Shown: positions 30,364 to 41,513, counted from the first letter of the stretch. The stretch is DNA of 64,000 bases from Prorocentrum cordatum (GCA_963575745.1 CAUYUJ010014184.1:152001-216000); one strand, 5' to 3'. Translations and numbers: made by a program. The notes: generated by a model from the sequence alone, not told the origin.

Positions 30364-31053
30364 ACGCTAAGCTAAAGCTAAGCTAAAGCTAAGCTACAGC
30401 TAAGCTACAGCTAAGCTAAAGTTAAAGCTAAGCTACAGCTGAGCTAAAGCTAAGCTAAAGCTAAGCTAAAGCTAAGCTAAAGCTGAGCTAAAGCTGAGCT
30501 AATGCTGAGCAGCAGCTAAGCTAAAGCTAAGCTACAGCTAAGCTAACGCTAAGCTAAAGCTAAGCTAAAGCTAAGCTAAAGCTAGGCTAAAGCCAAACTA
30601 AAGCTAAGCCACAGCTAAGCTACACCTAAGCTAAAGCTAAGCTAAAGCTAAGCTAGAGCTAAGCTAAAGCTAAGCTGACCGCTAAACGAAAAGCTAAGCG
30701 AAACGCTAAGCTAAAGCTAAGCTACAGCTGAGCTAAAGCTGAGCTAAAGCTGAGCTAATGCTGAGCAGCAGCTAAGCTAAAGCTAAGCTACAGCTAAGCT
30801 AAAGCTAAGCTAAAGCTAAGCTAAAGTTAAGCTAAAGCCAAACTAAAGCTAAGCCAAAGCTAAGCTACAGCTAAGCTAAAGCTAAGCTAACGTTAAGCTA
30901 GAGCTAAGCTAGAGCTCAGCTGAACGCTAAGCGAAAAGCTAAGCGAAACGCTAAGCTAAAGCTGAGCTACAGCTAAGCTGAAGCTAAGCTACAGCTAAGC
31001 TAAAGCTAAGCTAAAGCTAAGCTAAAGCTAAAGCTAAAGCTAAAGCTAAAGCT
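30364..31053. repeat. 11-bp satellite (AGCTAAGCTAA)
   Basis: About 60 copies of a GCTAAGCTAAA-type 11-mer over 690 bp, with point variants (ACAGCT, GAGCT, AACGCT) and a higher-order duplication: the variant block around 30480-30535 recurs around 30735-30790. It ends in GCTAAA hexamers. The unit contains overlapping AGCT sites, so it is locally palindromic. Confidence 0.95.
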
Positions 31054-31224
31054 CCCAGGGGGCCGCTCCCAGGGGACTGGGGGAACCGCCCGGGGCGCTT
31101 TCCACTGCCCGGCCCCTTTAAGCTGAGAGAGTAAGAACCCTTCTAGGCAGAGCCTAGGTAGGGAACATACTCTGAGAAGTAGTGGTTACCTTGGGGCCTT
31201 GGGGCCCTGGGGCCGCCCGGCCGC

Positions 31225-31247
31225 CCGTAGCAACAATCTGGCTCAAG
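31225..31247 (+). other. Relict dinoflagellate spliced leader
   Basis: The sequence starts CCGTAGC and ends TGGCTCAAG. With a two-base insertion it matches the canonical 21-nt dinoflagellate trans-spliced leader core at 19 of 21 positions. It sits 76 bp upstream of the ATG of an intronless gene. A genomic spliced leader in this position is the known signature of an mRNA that was trans-spliced, reverse-transcribed and reinserted. Confidence 0.7.
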
Positions 31248-31323
31248 CTTCTTGCGTTTCGCGCTCGCTTGAGCAACGACTTGCAGCAACTACCTTCGCT
31301 GGCCGCCAGCTCTCCCAGCGCAG

Positions 31324-32211
31324 ATGGCGACGACGGTGAAGAACCTCTACCTCGTGCAGGGCTCTGACGTGACAATTACTCGGGTTCACGGATATCACAT
31401 GTGGCTCGAGGATCCCCAGGGTTGGGTCGAGTTGCCTTTCACTACAAAGTCGCAGGATATCGGCATCCACATCCACGAGGAAGATGAAGAGTCGCAGTTC
31501 TACCGCCAAGCAGCCCTGGGCGCCTCTATGAAGGCGGAGCTCAAGACCTACATGAGCACCTGGTACAGGAACAAGACGATCGTGATCCACAAAGCGTCGT
31601 GCAAGAAGGAGACGACGGTGCCCCTTCAGAGAGGGGAAGAGATCAAGGACGACGAGTTGGTGAGCCCGAACGCGTGGCTGTACATATCCACGAAGGAAGA
31701 ACCTACCAGCCCCGACCCCTACGCCGAGGACCCGCAGTGGCCCGCCCTGGACGGCAACGTCGGCGAGAAGATCACGATCTTCCACCAGGAGGCGGACGAC
31801 TGGATCACGGTTACCTTGCCACCGAAGCCTAAGGACGTCGGCGATGGCGACAACGGCGACTACCGTGGCGGCAGCGGATCGGACCCGGACGCGTTGCCGC
31901 CCACCTACAATTGCGCGATCGTGAAGATGACTGTGGCGGCGCATCTTGACTTGAGTACGGCAAAGGAGACCGTGGCGGCGATGCGCCTCTTCAGGTGCGT
32001 GGAGGGGCAGGCGGTCGGCAACCCGTTGAAGGCGAACATCTTAATCAACACTCGCAGCAGCTACCTCCTCGCGACCGACCCAGCGACGCCGGTGGAGCTC
32101 GCGGCGCTCAAGGACTCGGGTTTCCACGTCATCTGCGAGCATATGGTGCGGACGCTGGAGCCTCCAGGGTCGGCACCATCCAGCCCCTCCAGCCTGGACG
32201 GGCCCAACTGA
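31324..32211 (+). CDS. Intronless 295-aa protein of unknown function
   Basis: The single-exon ORF begins MATTVKNLYLVQGSDVTITRVHG. Composition is balanced and beta-strand-like (VTITRVHGYHMWL, KTIVIHKAS, AWLYISTKEE, DDWITVTLPPKP, CAIVKMTVAAHL). There is an acidic Gly/Asp-rich loop near residues 178-192 and a Pro/Ser-rich tail. No signal peptide, membrane segment or recognisable catalytic motif is seen. Its freedom from low-complexity sequence, good ATG context and the spliced-leader relic 76 bp upstream make it a strong real gene, probably retroposed. The function is unknown. Confidence 0.7.
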   Translation: MATTVKNLYLVQGSDVTITRVHGYHMWLEDPQGWVELPFTTKSQDIGIHIHEEDEESQFYRQAALGASMKAELKTYMSTWYRNKTIVIHKASCKKETTVPLQRGEEIKDDELVSPNAWLYISTKEEPTSPDPYAEDPQWPALDGNVGEKITIFHQEADDWITVTLPPKPKDVGDGDNGDYRGGSGSDPDALPPTYNCAIVKMTVAAHLDLSTAKETVAAMRLFRCVEGQAVGNPLKANILINTRSSYLLATDPATPVELAALKDSGFHVICEHMVRTLEPPGSAPSSPSSLDGPN

Positions 32212-33094
32212 GCGGCGGCTCTAGGCGCGGGGCGGTGACTGGCCGTCGAGAGGCGAGAGGTCCGGTGATGATAGTGATGGCGACGACGACGATGATGATG
32301 ATTTCGATGACGGCAGTCTTGGTGGCGACGGCAACGATGACGACGAGGATGGTGCCGATCGCGATGCAGTATCGCGATCGCCACCATCGGGAGTCAGGAG
32401 TCAGTATCGCCGATATTGACTCCTGACGGCGATGAGTTGACGACAGTGAACGTGATGACATTACGTGCGATGGCAACCTCTATCCTCTTTCTCTTTGCCG
32501 GTCCGCCCCGGGCCCCGTTGCCCCCCGCTGGGCAGCTTGCTCGGCTCCAGAGTCGACAGCCTGCAGCCTGCAGCCGCAATGATTATGCTGCAGGCTCGAG
32601 GTTCGAGGCCAATAGCAGCAAGTGCGCCGCCCGCGCTCCCGGCGAGGCACCGCTGCGCCGCTGCGTCGCAGCGCGCAGCACCGCCGCTTGCTTGGGGCGC
32701 TCGTGGCCCAATTTGGAAAAGGTCCAGCACTCGGGACTCGGGCCCCAGTCCTCGTCCTCCTCCACCTCCACCTCCTCGTCCTCCTCCTCCTCCTCCTCCT
32801 CCGAGGTCCTCCTCAGGTCCTCAGGTCCTCCTCCCTCCTCCTCCTCCTCCTCCTCCTCCTCCTCCTCCTCCTCCTCCTCCTCCCCCTCCTCCTCCTCCTC
32901 CTCTACCTCTCAGGGCTTCAGGGACATTTGGGGCTTTCCAGAGCACGCTCTGAGCTTCGGGGCTCCTCTGCACTGACTTCGGGCTTCGGGACCGCCCTAG
33001 GCCCTGGGCCCTGGGACCCGGGCCCCTGGGCCCCGGCCCTGGGCTTCCCTGTCAGGAGCATGTCAGTGCGGGGTGGTTGCAGTTGCAGTCGCCA

Positions 33095-33105
33095 TCGCCG
33101 TCGCT

Positions 33106-33143
<38 letters not shown>

Positions 33144-33173
33144 CGTCGTCGTCGTCGTCGTCGTCGTCGTCGA

Positions 33174-33222
<49 letters not shown>

Positions 33223-33377
33223 GCCATCGCCGTCGCCGTCGCCGTCGCCATCGCCGACGGCGTTGCCGTCGCCGTCGCCGTCGCCGTCGTACGTCGGGCG
33301 TCGCCGTCCTCATGCCGAGCCAAGTGGTCGTCGTCGTAATCGTTGTCGTGGTCGCCGTCGCGTCTTCGCGGCCGCAG

Positions 33378-33425
<48 letters not shown>
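33095..33425. repeat. (GTC)n triplet tract
   Basis: Long GTC/CGT runs with GCC-GTC interruptions around 33221-33300, resuming at 33378. Confidence 0.9.
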
Positions 33426-33427
<2 letters not shown>

Positions 33428-34284
33428 CTCGCCGTCGCCACCAACGGGCCGTCACCGTCGCCCGCCGGCCGCTCGACCCTCCGGCGCCTCCCGGCCCCCC
33501 GGCGGCGCGCAGGAGGGCAGCTCCAGCGAGCTGCGGCAGCTGCGGCCTCGGCGCGGCAGAAGGATCGCCGCTCGCCGCCGCGCGCTGCCGCTTGCCTCTT
33601 GACGCCTGCCGCCTGATTTCCTTCTCCCCTCACTTTTCCCATCCATTCCTCGCTTTCGCGTGCCCTCGCGCCTTCCCAGTACCTCCCTCATTTCCCGTCG
33701 GGGCCATCCTCTCTGGGCTTCGAACCTTCCCTCGAACCCTACCCCCTACCCCCAACTCAATCGGCCCATTCTCCACCCGTCCGTCCGGGAGTCCGTCCAA
33801 CCAGACCCTCCCTCCGACCGCCGTGGCCGCCGTGGCCGTGACCCCTCCAACCTCCAACCATCCTTCCGATTAACCCTCCTTATCACCATCCAACCCCCCC
33901 CCAATCGTTTCGCCCTGACCCCTGGCCCCAGGCCCTGACCCTCTCTCGAAGCGCCGAGCACCGCACCAACTTTCGTCCAAATCTCCATCCAACCCTGCCT
34001 CAAACCTTCATCCCTCCTTCCTTCCAAGTTACAACCCTCCCTTCATCAGTCATCCCTCCAACTTCCAACCCTCCTTCCAACGCTCCTTATTCTAGCCTGG
34101 CCTCTCCCTCCCTCCTTCATCCGCATCCCCTCATCCTCATCACATCAGTGTGAGCCATTGGTGACTCAGCTTGGCGGCCTGGCGGCGGGCCACGCGCGCT
34201 GCCGCGCGTCGCCGCCGCAGCCGAGCGGGCCCCCCGCCTTGGCGGCCAGCGCGACCTCGCCAAGGGGTGGTAGGGCAGTCGCGT

Positions 34285-34488
34285 CGCGTCGCAGTCGTCG
34301 TGGTCGCAGTTGTCGTCGTCGTCGTCCTCGTCCTCGTCCTTGTCGTCGTCACGATCTCTGTCGTCGTCGTCGTCGCCGCAGTCGTCGTCGTCGTCGTCGT
34401 CGTCGTCCTCGTCCTCGTCCTCGTCGTCGTCACGATCGTTGTCGTCGTCGTCGTCGTCGCCGCAGTCGTCGTCGTCGTCGTCGTCGTT

Positions 34489-34519
<31 letters not shown>

Positions 34520-34565
34520 TCGTCGTCACCGTCGTCGCCCTGACGTCGTCGTCGTCGTCGCCGCA

Positions 34566-34617
<52 letters not shown>
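34285..34617. repeat. (GTC)n triplet tract upstream of the five-exon gene
   Basis: Over 300 bp of GTC triplets with CTC and GCC interruptions, ending about 250 bp before the proposed ATG. Confidence 0.9.
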
Positions 34618-34863
34618 GTCGCGTTGGGCGTTGGTCGCAGTCGCAGTCGCGTCGTCTTCGGCGGCGGCGTTGTCTGTCGTCGTCGTCGCCGTCGCCATCT
34701 CCGTCGCCGGCCGTCGCCGTCGCCGACGCCGTCGCTGTCGCCGTCGCTGTCGGCCGACGACCCTCCGTCGGGCCCCGGGCCACCCTGGCGGAGTCGATCG
34801 CCGACGGCCAACGGCGGCCCGCCGCCCGAGCGGGCCCCGCGCCGCCCGAGGCCTGAGGTTGCA

Positions 34864-37800
34864 ATGGCCGGGGCCGCCGCCGCCGAGGGAGGGCTGGATC
34901 TGCGGGGCCCCGACGGAGCTGACGACGGCGTCGGAGGGCCCGCCGCTGACGCGGAGGAAGAGGAGCTGCCGGAGGAGGACGACGTCGGCGACGCTGGCTC
35001 GGCGAAGAAGAAGAGGGGCCGCCCGAAGGGGAAGGCGAAGGCGAAGGCGGGGGCGCAGCCGAAGTCCCCGAAGGCGAGGGCGAAGGCGAAAGCTAAGAGG
35101 CAGAACAAGAAACAGAAGGTCCTCGAGGATGGGTCCAGGGAGTGCCGGACCTGCTTGGAAGTCAAAGGGCCCGAGAAGTATTGCTCGAACAATAATGATT
35201 GCGACACATGCCGGAATCCGCTTCCCAACTTGAGGAGGATCGCGGACGCGTACAACATCAGGGACTGGTTCGACAACTACATCCTCGATCGTGAGCAGCG
35301 GTTGCGCCTCGTCCAGAACTACGCGGTCCGATGCCCTCCGGCTGGCGGCGGCCCGCGCGGGAGCTTCCAGTTGCTGACGTACCAGCAGGAGATCTTCCAG
35401 GAGAACAGCATCATCAAGGACGCCGTGCACGAGATGATGTCGGAGTTGCAGTACCAGTTATGGGCAGGAAAGCCAGAGAATGGAAACATGGCCCCGTTGG
35501 CGGCGTCGGCTGAGTGGAATCGCTTGAAGGCTTTGCCGAAAGCGATCGTCGACGAGCTAGGCACAACGAAGGAGTACCCTACCAGGGTGGCCATCAAGGT
35601 CAAGGACCTCATCATCGACAGGAATCAGAGGGGGCAGCGGGAGGGCTACATCCTCTCCGAGAAGGCGTCGAAGACCACGCCAGCAGATGTGGCTGCAGCC
35701 GAAGCGAAGCTCGCGGCAGCCAAGTTCACGCATGGCGCCGCAAGCGAGGATGGCGCTGGTAACAAGTTGTTGGACATCGCGAGGGACATGGCGAGCATGA
35801 CCAATGCCCTCGCCGAGGGCGGCTCCGCGGGGGAGATGGCCGACTTGAAGCGCAAAATGGGTAACCTCCAGCAGTTGATGTTGCAGCAGGAAGAGGACGA
35901 GAAGGCTGGCGTGGGGGGCCCTCCTCTGCCTCTTCCTCCTCCTCCTCCTCCTCGTTCTCCTCTTCCTCGTTCTCCCCGATCCTCCCATCCTCCTCCTCCA
36001 CCTCCTCCCTCCCCCCCCTCCCCCCCTCACCTTCGGCCAGCCCTCGGCCCCCACCGCCCACCTCCTCCTCCTTCTCCCTCGCCTTCTCCTCCCTGTTCTC
36101 CCCTCACTCCCCTGCTCTCCTCCCCCGCCCCTTCCAATCACCTTGGTCTGTGTCCTTGCCCCTCTTCCCCGTCTCCCCCATCCGCGCTCCAGGAGGGCGG
36201 CGGGGGAGGAGGAGGTTGGCGGGAAGGTTGCGAGGAGGGGTGATGATGAGGATGGGGCTTGAGGCCTTGAGGATCGAGGATGGGCTGGAGCTGGAGGTGG
36301 CCCCAGGGGCCCCAGTGCTCGGCGGAGGTAGCCAGAAAGTGGACCATCCGACGACGACGACGATGATTCTCGATCTCCGCCAGGCGCAGGCCGCCAAGAA
36401 GCTCAGGGCCGAGCAGGACGCCCGCAGCGGCGGCGCCGGGGCCTCGGGGAGCGGCAGCGCGCCCTCTGGTGCCGACGGCGCGGCGGAGTCCGAGGCCGGG
36501 GGCCAGCAGGGCGGCGTGATGGGCGCCGCCGCCGAGGAGAAGGAGTGGTTCGACCGCCACTCGAAGATCAGCGACGCGGTCAAGACTCACAACACTTGGT
36601 ACGCCTCGGAGTTCGAGAAGATGAACAATCTGAGCGATGGCGCAGCTGCGACCATCCTGCTGTGCGAGGAGGCCAGCGTCGCCCAGTTCCTCGGGACGGA
36701 CAGGGAGCTCTTGCGCACCAGGACCATCGCCCTCGACCTGGTGCTCGGCGGCTCCAAGAGCATCAAGGCCTACACGACGTTCCGCGCTCTCGTCATGGCA
36801 GGGGGGTTCACAATAAGAGTAAAGGGTGGCGATCGAAGGGGGCGATGAGGATGAGGCATGAGGCGGGTGAAGGAGGAGGGCCCAGAGGAGGGAATGGAAA
36901 GAGGAGGAGGGGGGGGAAGATGGGGGAGGGAGGAGCAGAAGGAGGAGGGGGGAGGAGGGGGGAGCTTAGCTTGCCAGGGATCGGCAGCACGAATCGATTG
37001 GGCTGGGCTGGGGGCTGGGCCCCGTGCAAGGAGTCAGGAGAAGGAGGAGGAGGAGGAGGAGGAGGAGCAGGAGGAGGAGGAGGAGGAGGAGGAGGAGGGC
37101 GACGACGACGACGACGACGACGACGGCGACGGCGACGACGACGGCGACGACGACGAGGGCGAGGAGGGGGGGGAGGAGGGCAGGAGGGCGGCAGGATGGA
37201 AGATTGAGAAAGATGACGATCACGAGTCAGGAAAAGGAGGGGGCGAGGAGGAGGAAGAGGAGGAGGGGGGCCCTGAGGGGGAGGGGAGGGGGGCCCGGGG
37301 AGGCGAGTAGGAGGAGGACTCGGCTAGAGGCTAGTGGCACTCGTGGCGGGTGAGCTCAGGGGGAGTGGGAGTTGGGGTTGGACTGGTCACGCCCATCGCC
37401 AGGACGAGGGCCCCGCGTCGACGCCGACGCCGCCCTGGGGCGGCGCCGCCGCCTCTGACGACGAGGGCGGTCCCGGAGGCGACGGCGGTGGGCCTGGGCA
37501 GCCTGAGCTCGGGGCTGGGGCCGCGGCTGAAGCCGCTGGGGCCGCGGCGGCGGCTAGCCAGCCGCAGAACCAGGGGGCGGCGACGGCGACGGCTCAGGAG
37601 CCAGCGGCTGAGGCTGAGGCTTCGGAGGCGGCTAAGGCTAAGCAGGAGGGCGCTGCTGGCAGCGCCGAGGCTGAGGCTGGCGAGGAGAAGCCCGAGGGGC
37701 CCAAGGAGAAGGACCAGAAGGCGGGCGAGGAGGAGACGCCGAAAGAGGAGGTGTCAGAGGAGAAGCCGAAGGAGGAGAAGGATCAGAAGGCGGGCGAGGA

Positions 37801-40800
37801 GGAGCCGATGGAGACGCCGGAAGAGGGGGAGAGGAAGGCGAGCGACGAGGACCAGCCGGAGGATGCGCCGCAAACTCCGAAGGCTCAGAAGGGCGGCGGC
37901 GGCGGCGGCGGGGCGGGCGGCGGCCTGCCTGGGGCCGCGGCCGCGGCCGCCGCGGTCGCGACCAGCGCCGGCGGCGCCGGCGGCGCCGGCGACATCGCCG
38001 CGGCGCTGGGGCCCCCGCCGGCTGCGCCGCCGCCGCCGCCGGGCGCGCTGGGAGAAGGCGGCCCAGACTCTGCCCATCCTCCCACGTCCGTCCCACTCAC
38101 TCCCTCCTTAGGCCTCAGGACGCCCTCCTGGACCTTGCTGATGCTGCTCCTCCTGACCTTGCTGATGCTGCCCCTCCTGGACTCCTGGACCGGGCCGTGC
38201 TGATGCTGCTCATCCTTGCTGATGCTGCTCCCTCTTCCTCCCTCCTCCCTCCTCCTCCTCCTCCTCCTCCTCCTCGTCCGACTCGTCCACCCCTCCTCCT
38301 CGTCCTCCTCCTCCTCCTCCTCCTCCTCCTCCTTCTCTTTCTCCTCTTCCCACTCTTCCTCATCCTCCCTTCCCCCCCCTCCGATTTCTGCCCGCATTCG
38401 CCGTCGCCGCCCCTCGCCGAGCTCGCCCTCCGTCGCCCTGGCCGGGCCTGGCCGCCTGGCCCCCAGGGGCCCCCAGGCCCCAGGCCTTACCCCTCTTCAG
38501 TTCAGCAGCTCCTCCTCCTCCTCCTCCTCAGGTCAGTCCTCCGTCCTCCTCCTCCTCCTCCTCCTCCTCCTCCTCCGCCTCCTCATCCTCCTCCTCCTCC
38601 TCCGCCTCCTCCTCCCCCTCGTCGTCCTCCTCCAGCCTCCTCCTCCTCCTCCTCCTCCCCCTCTCACTCCTCCTCCTCCTCCTCCTCCACCGCCTCCTCC
38701 TCCACCTCCTCCTCACTCCTCCTCCTCTTCCTCCTCCTCCGTACTCCTCCTCTCCTCCTCCTCCTCCTCCTCCTCCTCCTTTCTCCTCCTCCTCTCCCCT
38801 CCTCCCCCTCCTGCTCCTGCTCCTGCTCCTCCTCCTCCTCCTCCTCCTCCTCCTCCCCCTCCTCCTCCTCTTTGATTTCTCCTGCTCCTGCGTCCTGCCT
38901 AGTGCCATTCGCCCCCGCCCTCGCAGGGCTGTTCGGGCGCGGGCCGTCACTGATGGCTTCGCCTAGGGCTGGCGGCGAGTCCAACAAGTCGATGTGCCAG
39001 AACCAGAACGTCGCCCCCGGCGAAACGAACGACGCCATCCGCCTGCGCCAGTACATTGGGGTCATTACGAGCAAGGCTGGCAGTGGCGAGCTGAAGTTCG
39101 CGGCCCCGTCGCGCTCGTATCAGAAGCTCGTCCCTCTCAGCCAGTTTAGCAAGATCATCGGCGAGCTGGAGAATTCCAAGAACAAGCAGCAGCTGAGCTC
39201 CGTGGCCATGCGCTGGAAGCCGTTGAAGGGGGCGCTGGCGGACTTGGTCTCCATGGTGAAGTCGGCGCAAGCCAGGGCAGGGAAGGCCGTGCAGGCGTCG
39301 AAGGACCAGGCGGCCAAGGAAGCTGCCGCCGTTTCGGCGTCGAAGGCCAAGGATACGATCCTGACCATCAAGGAGTTGTCCGTCACCCACGGCATCAAGG
39401 TGATCGAGGTGCAGTTAAGGGGCCCGATCGACCCGTCCAAGCCCGCCCTCTTCCCGCAGCTGCCCGTCGCCAACATCGAGCCACTCAGGTCGCAGGCGAT
39501 CGGGTACGGCAAGGCGTTCCCAGGGCTGCCGGAGAAGGACCTCCACAAGCGCGGCCAGCGGGTCCTGACGCAGGATGCGGCCAGAAGCATGGACAATCTC
39601 ATGGAGAGCGTCTTCGGAGATCAGTTGAGGACGCTCGTGAGCGACACCAACAACCAGCAGGGCCAGACGCTCGCCGCGGCCCTGACCTCCATGGTGGTGG
39701 TCGTCGCCAGGGGCCACACGCAGGGGGCCTCCTACGAGATGCACTTCATGCCGACGTTCCGCGCCTGTTTCCAAGGCGATCGGGAAAACAAGCGACAGTG
39801 GAGGATGGGGGGGAAGGAGCCGGAGCAGGAGGAGACGGAGGAGGAGGATGGGAGGAGGATGAGGAGGAGAAGGAGGAGGAGGACCTCCTCCTCGTCTGCC
39901 GCAGCCGATCCTGCTCCCCTTACCCTTCCTCCTCCTTCTCTTCCCCCATCCACCCCCGCCTCCTTTCCCCTCCTCTGCTCCCTCCGCGTGCCCGCCCTCC
40001 CCTCCCTCCCTCCCTCACTCCTCCTTTTACTCCACCCCCTCCTCCTCCTCCTCCTCCCTCCTCCTCCTCCTTCTCCTGCTCCGCTTCCGCCTCCTCCCCC
40101 TCCTCGCCCTCCTCCCCTCCTCAGGGGGGGGGGGGGGGGCTGGGTGGGGGGGCGGGCCGAGGCGGCGATGGGGCAGCAGCAGCAGGCGAGGGAGAGGCTA
40201 GGAGGCAGAGTCAGAGTCAGGACTCGGGTGGGAGGGAGGAGGTTGGAGAGGCACAAGGAGGAGGAGGAGAAGGAGGAGGAGGAGGAGGAGGAGGAGGAGG
40301 GAGGAGGAGGAGGAGGAGGAGGGCCCTGTGGAGGGCGAGGACGAAGGCGGAGGAGGAGGAGGGGGAGGAGGGAGGAGGAGGAGGGGGAGGAGGAGGCGGA
40401 GGGGGAGTGGGAGTGGGCCAGCACCAGCAGCAGCAGGATGATGGGGGCGATGAGGAGGAGGAGGAAGAGGAGGGAGGAGAGGGGGAGGAGGAGGAGGAGG
40501 AGGAGGAGGAGGAGGAGGAGGAGGAGGAGGAGGATAAGGGGGAGGATGAGGACTAGGATGAGGAGGAGTTGGGGGAGGAGAGGGTGGAGACGGTGGAGGT
40601 GGAGGCGGAGAGGAGGTGTGGACGAGGAGGATGGGGCGAATCCGCGCCCTTCCCCACAGGCATTCGCAGCGTGGTGTGCTGCTCCCTGGTCGACATCTAC
40701 AGTTTCCTGGAGGCCAAGGGCATCACGGATAGGAAGCCCTTCAGCAAGTTCCTCGACCTAGTGAGCGCGCAGGACCTGCAGAAGTTCAAGGAGATGGGCT

Positions 40801-41078
40801 TTCCGCTGTACTACTGCGACGTGCATCCAGGAACAGGGCTCTACCTTCCGCCGGGCTTCCAGTTTTGGGAGCGGATCGACAAGCACGCCGACTACGTGGG
40901 GACGAAGAGTTGCGCCTTCCTGGGCTCGGCTGGGGACCAGCACCCGAGGGAGTCCGAGGCGCTGCTGAGCGAGATCGACACGAAGCTCATCATGCACAAC
41001 GCGCAGAGCAAGATCGTGCAGATCGCAATGGCGAGGCTGTCGACGACGACAGCGACGGGCGCCGGCGGCGGCGGCTAG
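34864..41078 (+). CDS. Five-exon gene, 1,130-aa nuclear-type protein of unknown function
   Basis: Exons 34864-35904, 36390-36818, 37403-38057, 38927-39775 and 40660-41078 total 3,393 nt, exactly 1,131 codons. Phases 0, 0, 1, 1 match at every junction. Introns 1, 3 and 4 begin GC and intron 2 begins GT; all end AG before G. Exon 1 encodes an acidic start, an AT-hook-like KKRGRPKGK at residue ~47, a Lys/Ala-rich stretch, and a cluster C-x2-C-x9-C-x5-C-x2-C (residues ~93-118). A helical globular region follows (LRRIADAYNIRDWFDNYI). Exon 2 has EWFDRHSKISDAVKTHNTWY. Exon 3 is Ala/Glu/Lys low complexity. Exon 4 has QYIGVITSKAGSGELKF. Exon 5 ends with YYCDVHPGTGLYLPPGF. DNA binding and nuclear location are inferred from the AT-hook and basic tract; no enzyme motif is recognised. 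The ATG follows a GTC tract, and an upstream exon is possible. Confidence 0.75.
35905..36389 (+). other. Intron 1, GC-AG, pyrimidine then purine
   Basis: 485 bp, donor aag|gctggc, acceptor gcgcag|g. CCT-rich from 35917 to 36185, then GGA-rich to about 36330. Confidence 0.7.
36819..37402 (+). other. Intron 2, GT-AG, polypurine
   Basis: 584 bp, donor aga|gtaaag, acceptor cgccag|g. Dominated by GGA (36880-36960, 37035-37100) and GAC (37101-37160). Confidence 0.7.
38058..38926 (+). other. Intron 3, GC-AG, polypyrimidine
   Basis: 869 bp, donor gaag|gcggcc, acceptor cgcag|g. Almost entirely CCT triplets from 38215 to 38875. Confidence 0.75.
39776..40659 (+). other. Intron 4, GC-AG, alternating purine and pyrimidine blocks
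   Basis: 884 bp, donor caag|gcgatc, acceptor cacag|g. GGA block, then CCT block (39900-40120), poly-G, then GGA to 40640. Confidence 0.75.
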
Positions 41079-41262
41079 GCGCAGGCCGCGCGCCGCGGGC
41101 CGAGCCGAGCCGCTGCTGAAGGGCCTGGGCCTGAGCTCACTGAGTCACTGAGCCCCGCTCGGCGAGAGCGGGCGAGGGCACCGAGGCCCAGGGCAGTCGG
41201 GGGGAGGATGGGGCCCAGTCACGAGGGGCCCAGTCTGGGAGTCAAGAGTCAAGATTCCAGTC

Positions 41263-41371
41263 CAGGAGGACCTCAGGAGTTCACGCGGTGAAGGTGTCAG
41301 GAGTCAGGAGTTCAGGGCCTGAACTCCTGACTCCTGACACCTTCACCGCGTGAACTCCTGAGGCCCTCCTG
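41263..41371. repeat. Near-perfect palindrome, 46-bp perfect arms, 1-nt spacer
   Basis: Arms 41271-41316 and 41318-41363 are exact reverse complements around a single G at 41317. Allowing one mismatch the arms extend to 54 bp (41263-41371). It lies about 190 bp after the stop codon of the five-exon gene. Confidence 0.95.
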
Positions 41372-41510
41372 AAGTTCAGGGGTCCAGGCTGTCCAGGGAC
41401 AGGGCCAGGCGGCCAGCCAGGGCCCAGCCCAGGGTCCTCGCTCGCAGTCGCAGCAGGCGGCTAGCATGCGCTTTTTTGTTTTGATTTTTCCCCTTTCGGG
41501 GTCCGTCGAC

Positions 41511-41513
41511 GAG

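Larger units (their letters stand above)
32212..34863. other. Intergenic, triplet-repeat-rich
   Basis: Spacer between the 295-aa gene and the five-exon gene. It holds GATGAC-type repeats (32265-32350), a CCT tract (32750-32910), a long GTC tract (33095-33235, 33380-33425), a CCTCC/CCAACC-rich stretch (33700-34130) and another GTC tract (34285-34615). No supported gene. Long poly-Val, poly-Arg or poly-Ser frames are repeat artefacts. Confidence 0.6.

Noticed and set aside
34150-34172. Possible second spliced-leader relic (GAGCCATT...ACTCAG)
   Set aside because: The match is patchy and lacks the diagnostic GGCTCAAG end.
32622-34864. Large poly-Val, poly-Ser and poly-Arg frames around the GTC and CCT tracts
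   Set aside because: All frames of a triplet repeat stay open. No balanced amino-acid composition or splice consistency supports coding.
37517-37540. Core GGCTGAAGCC in the five-exon gene
   Set aside because: It lacks the unpaired G after the core and the extended variable arms. It may be chance in Ala-rich coding sequence (AAAEAAG), so it was not counted in the hairpin family.
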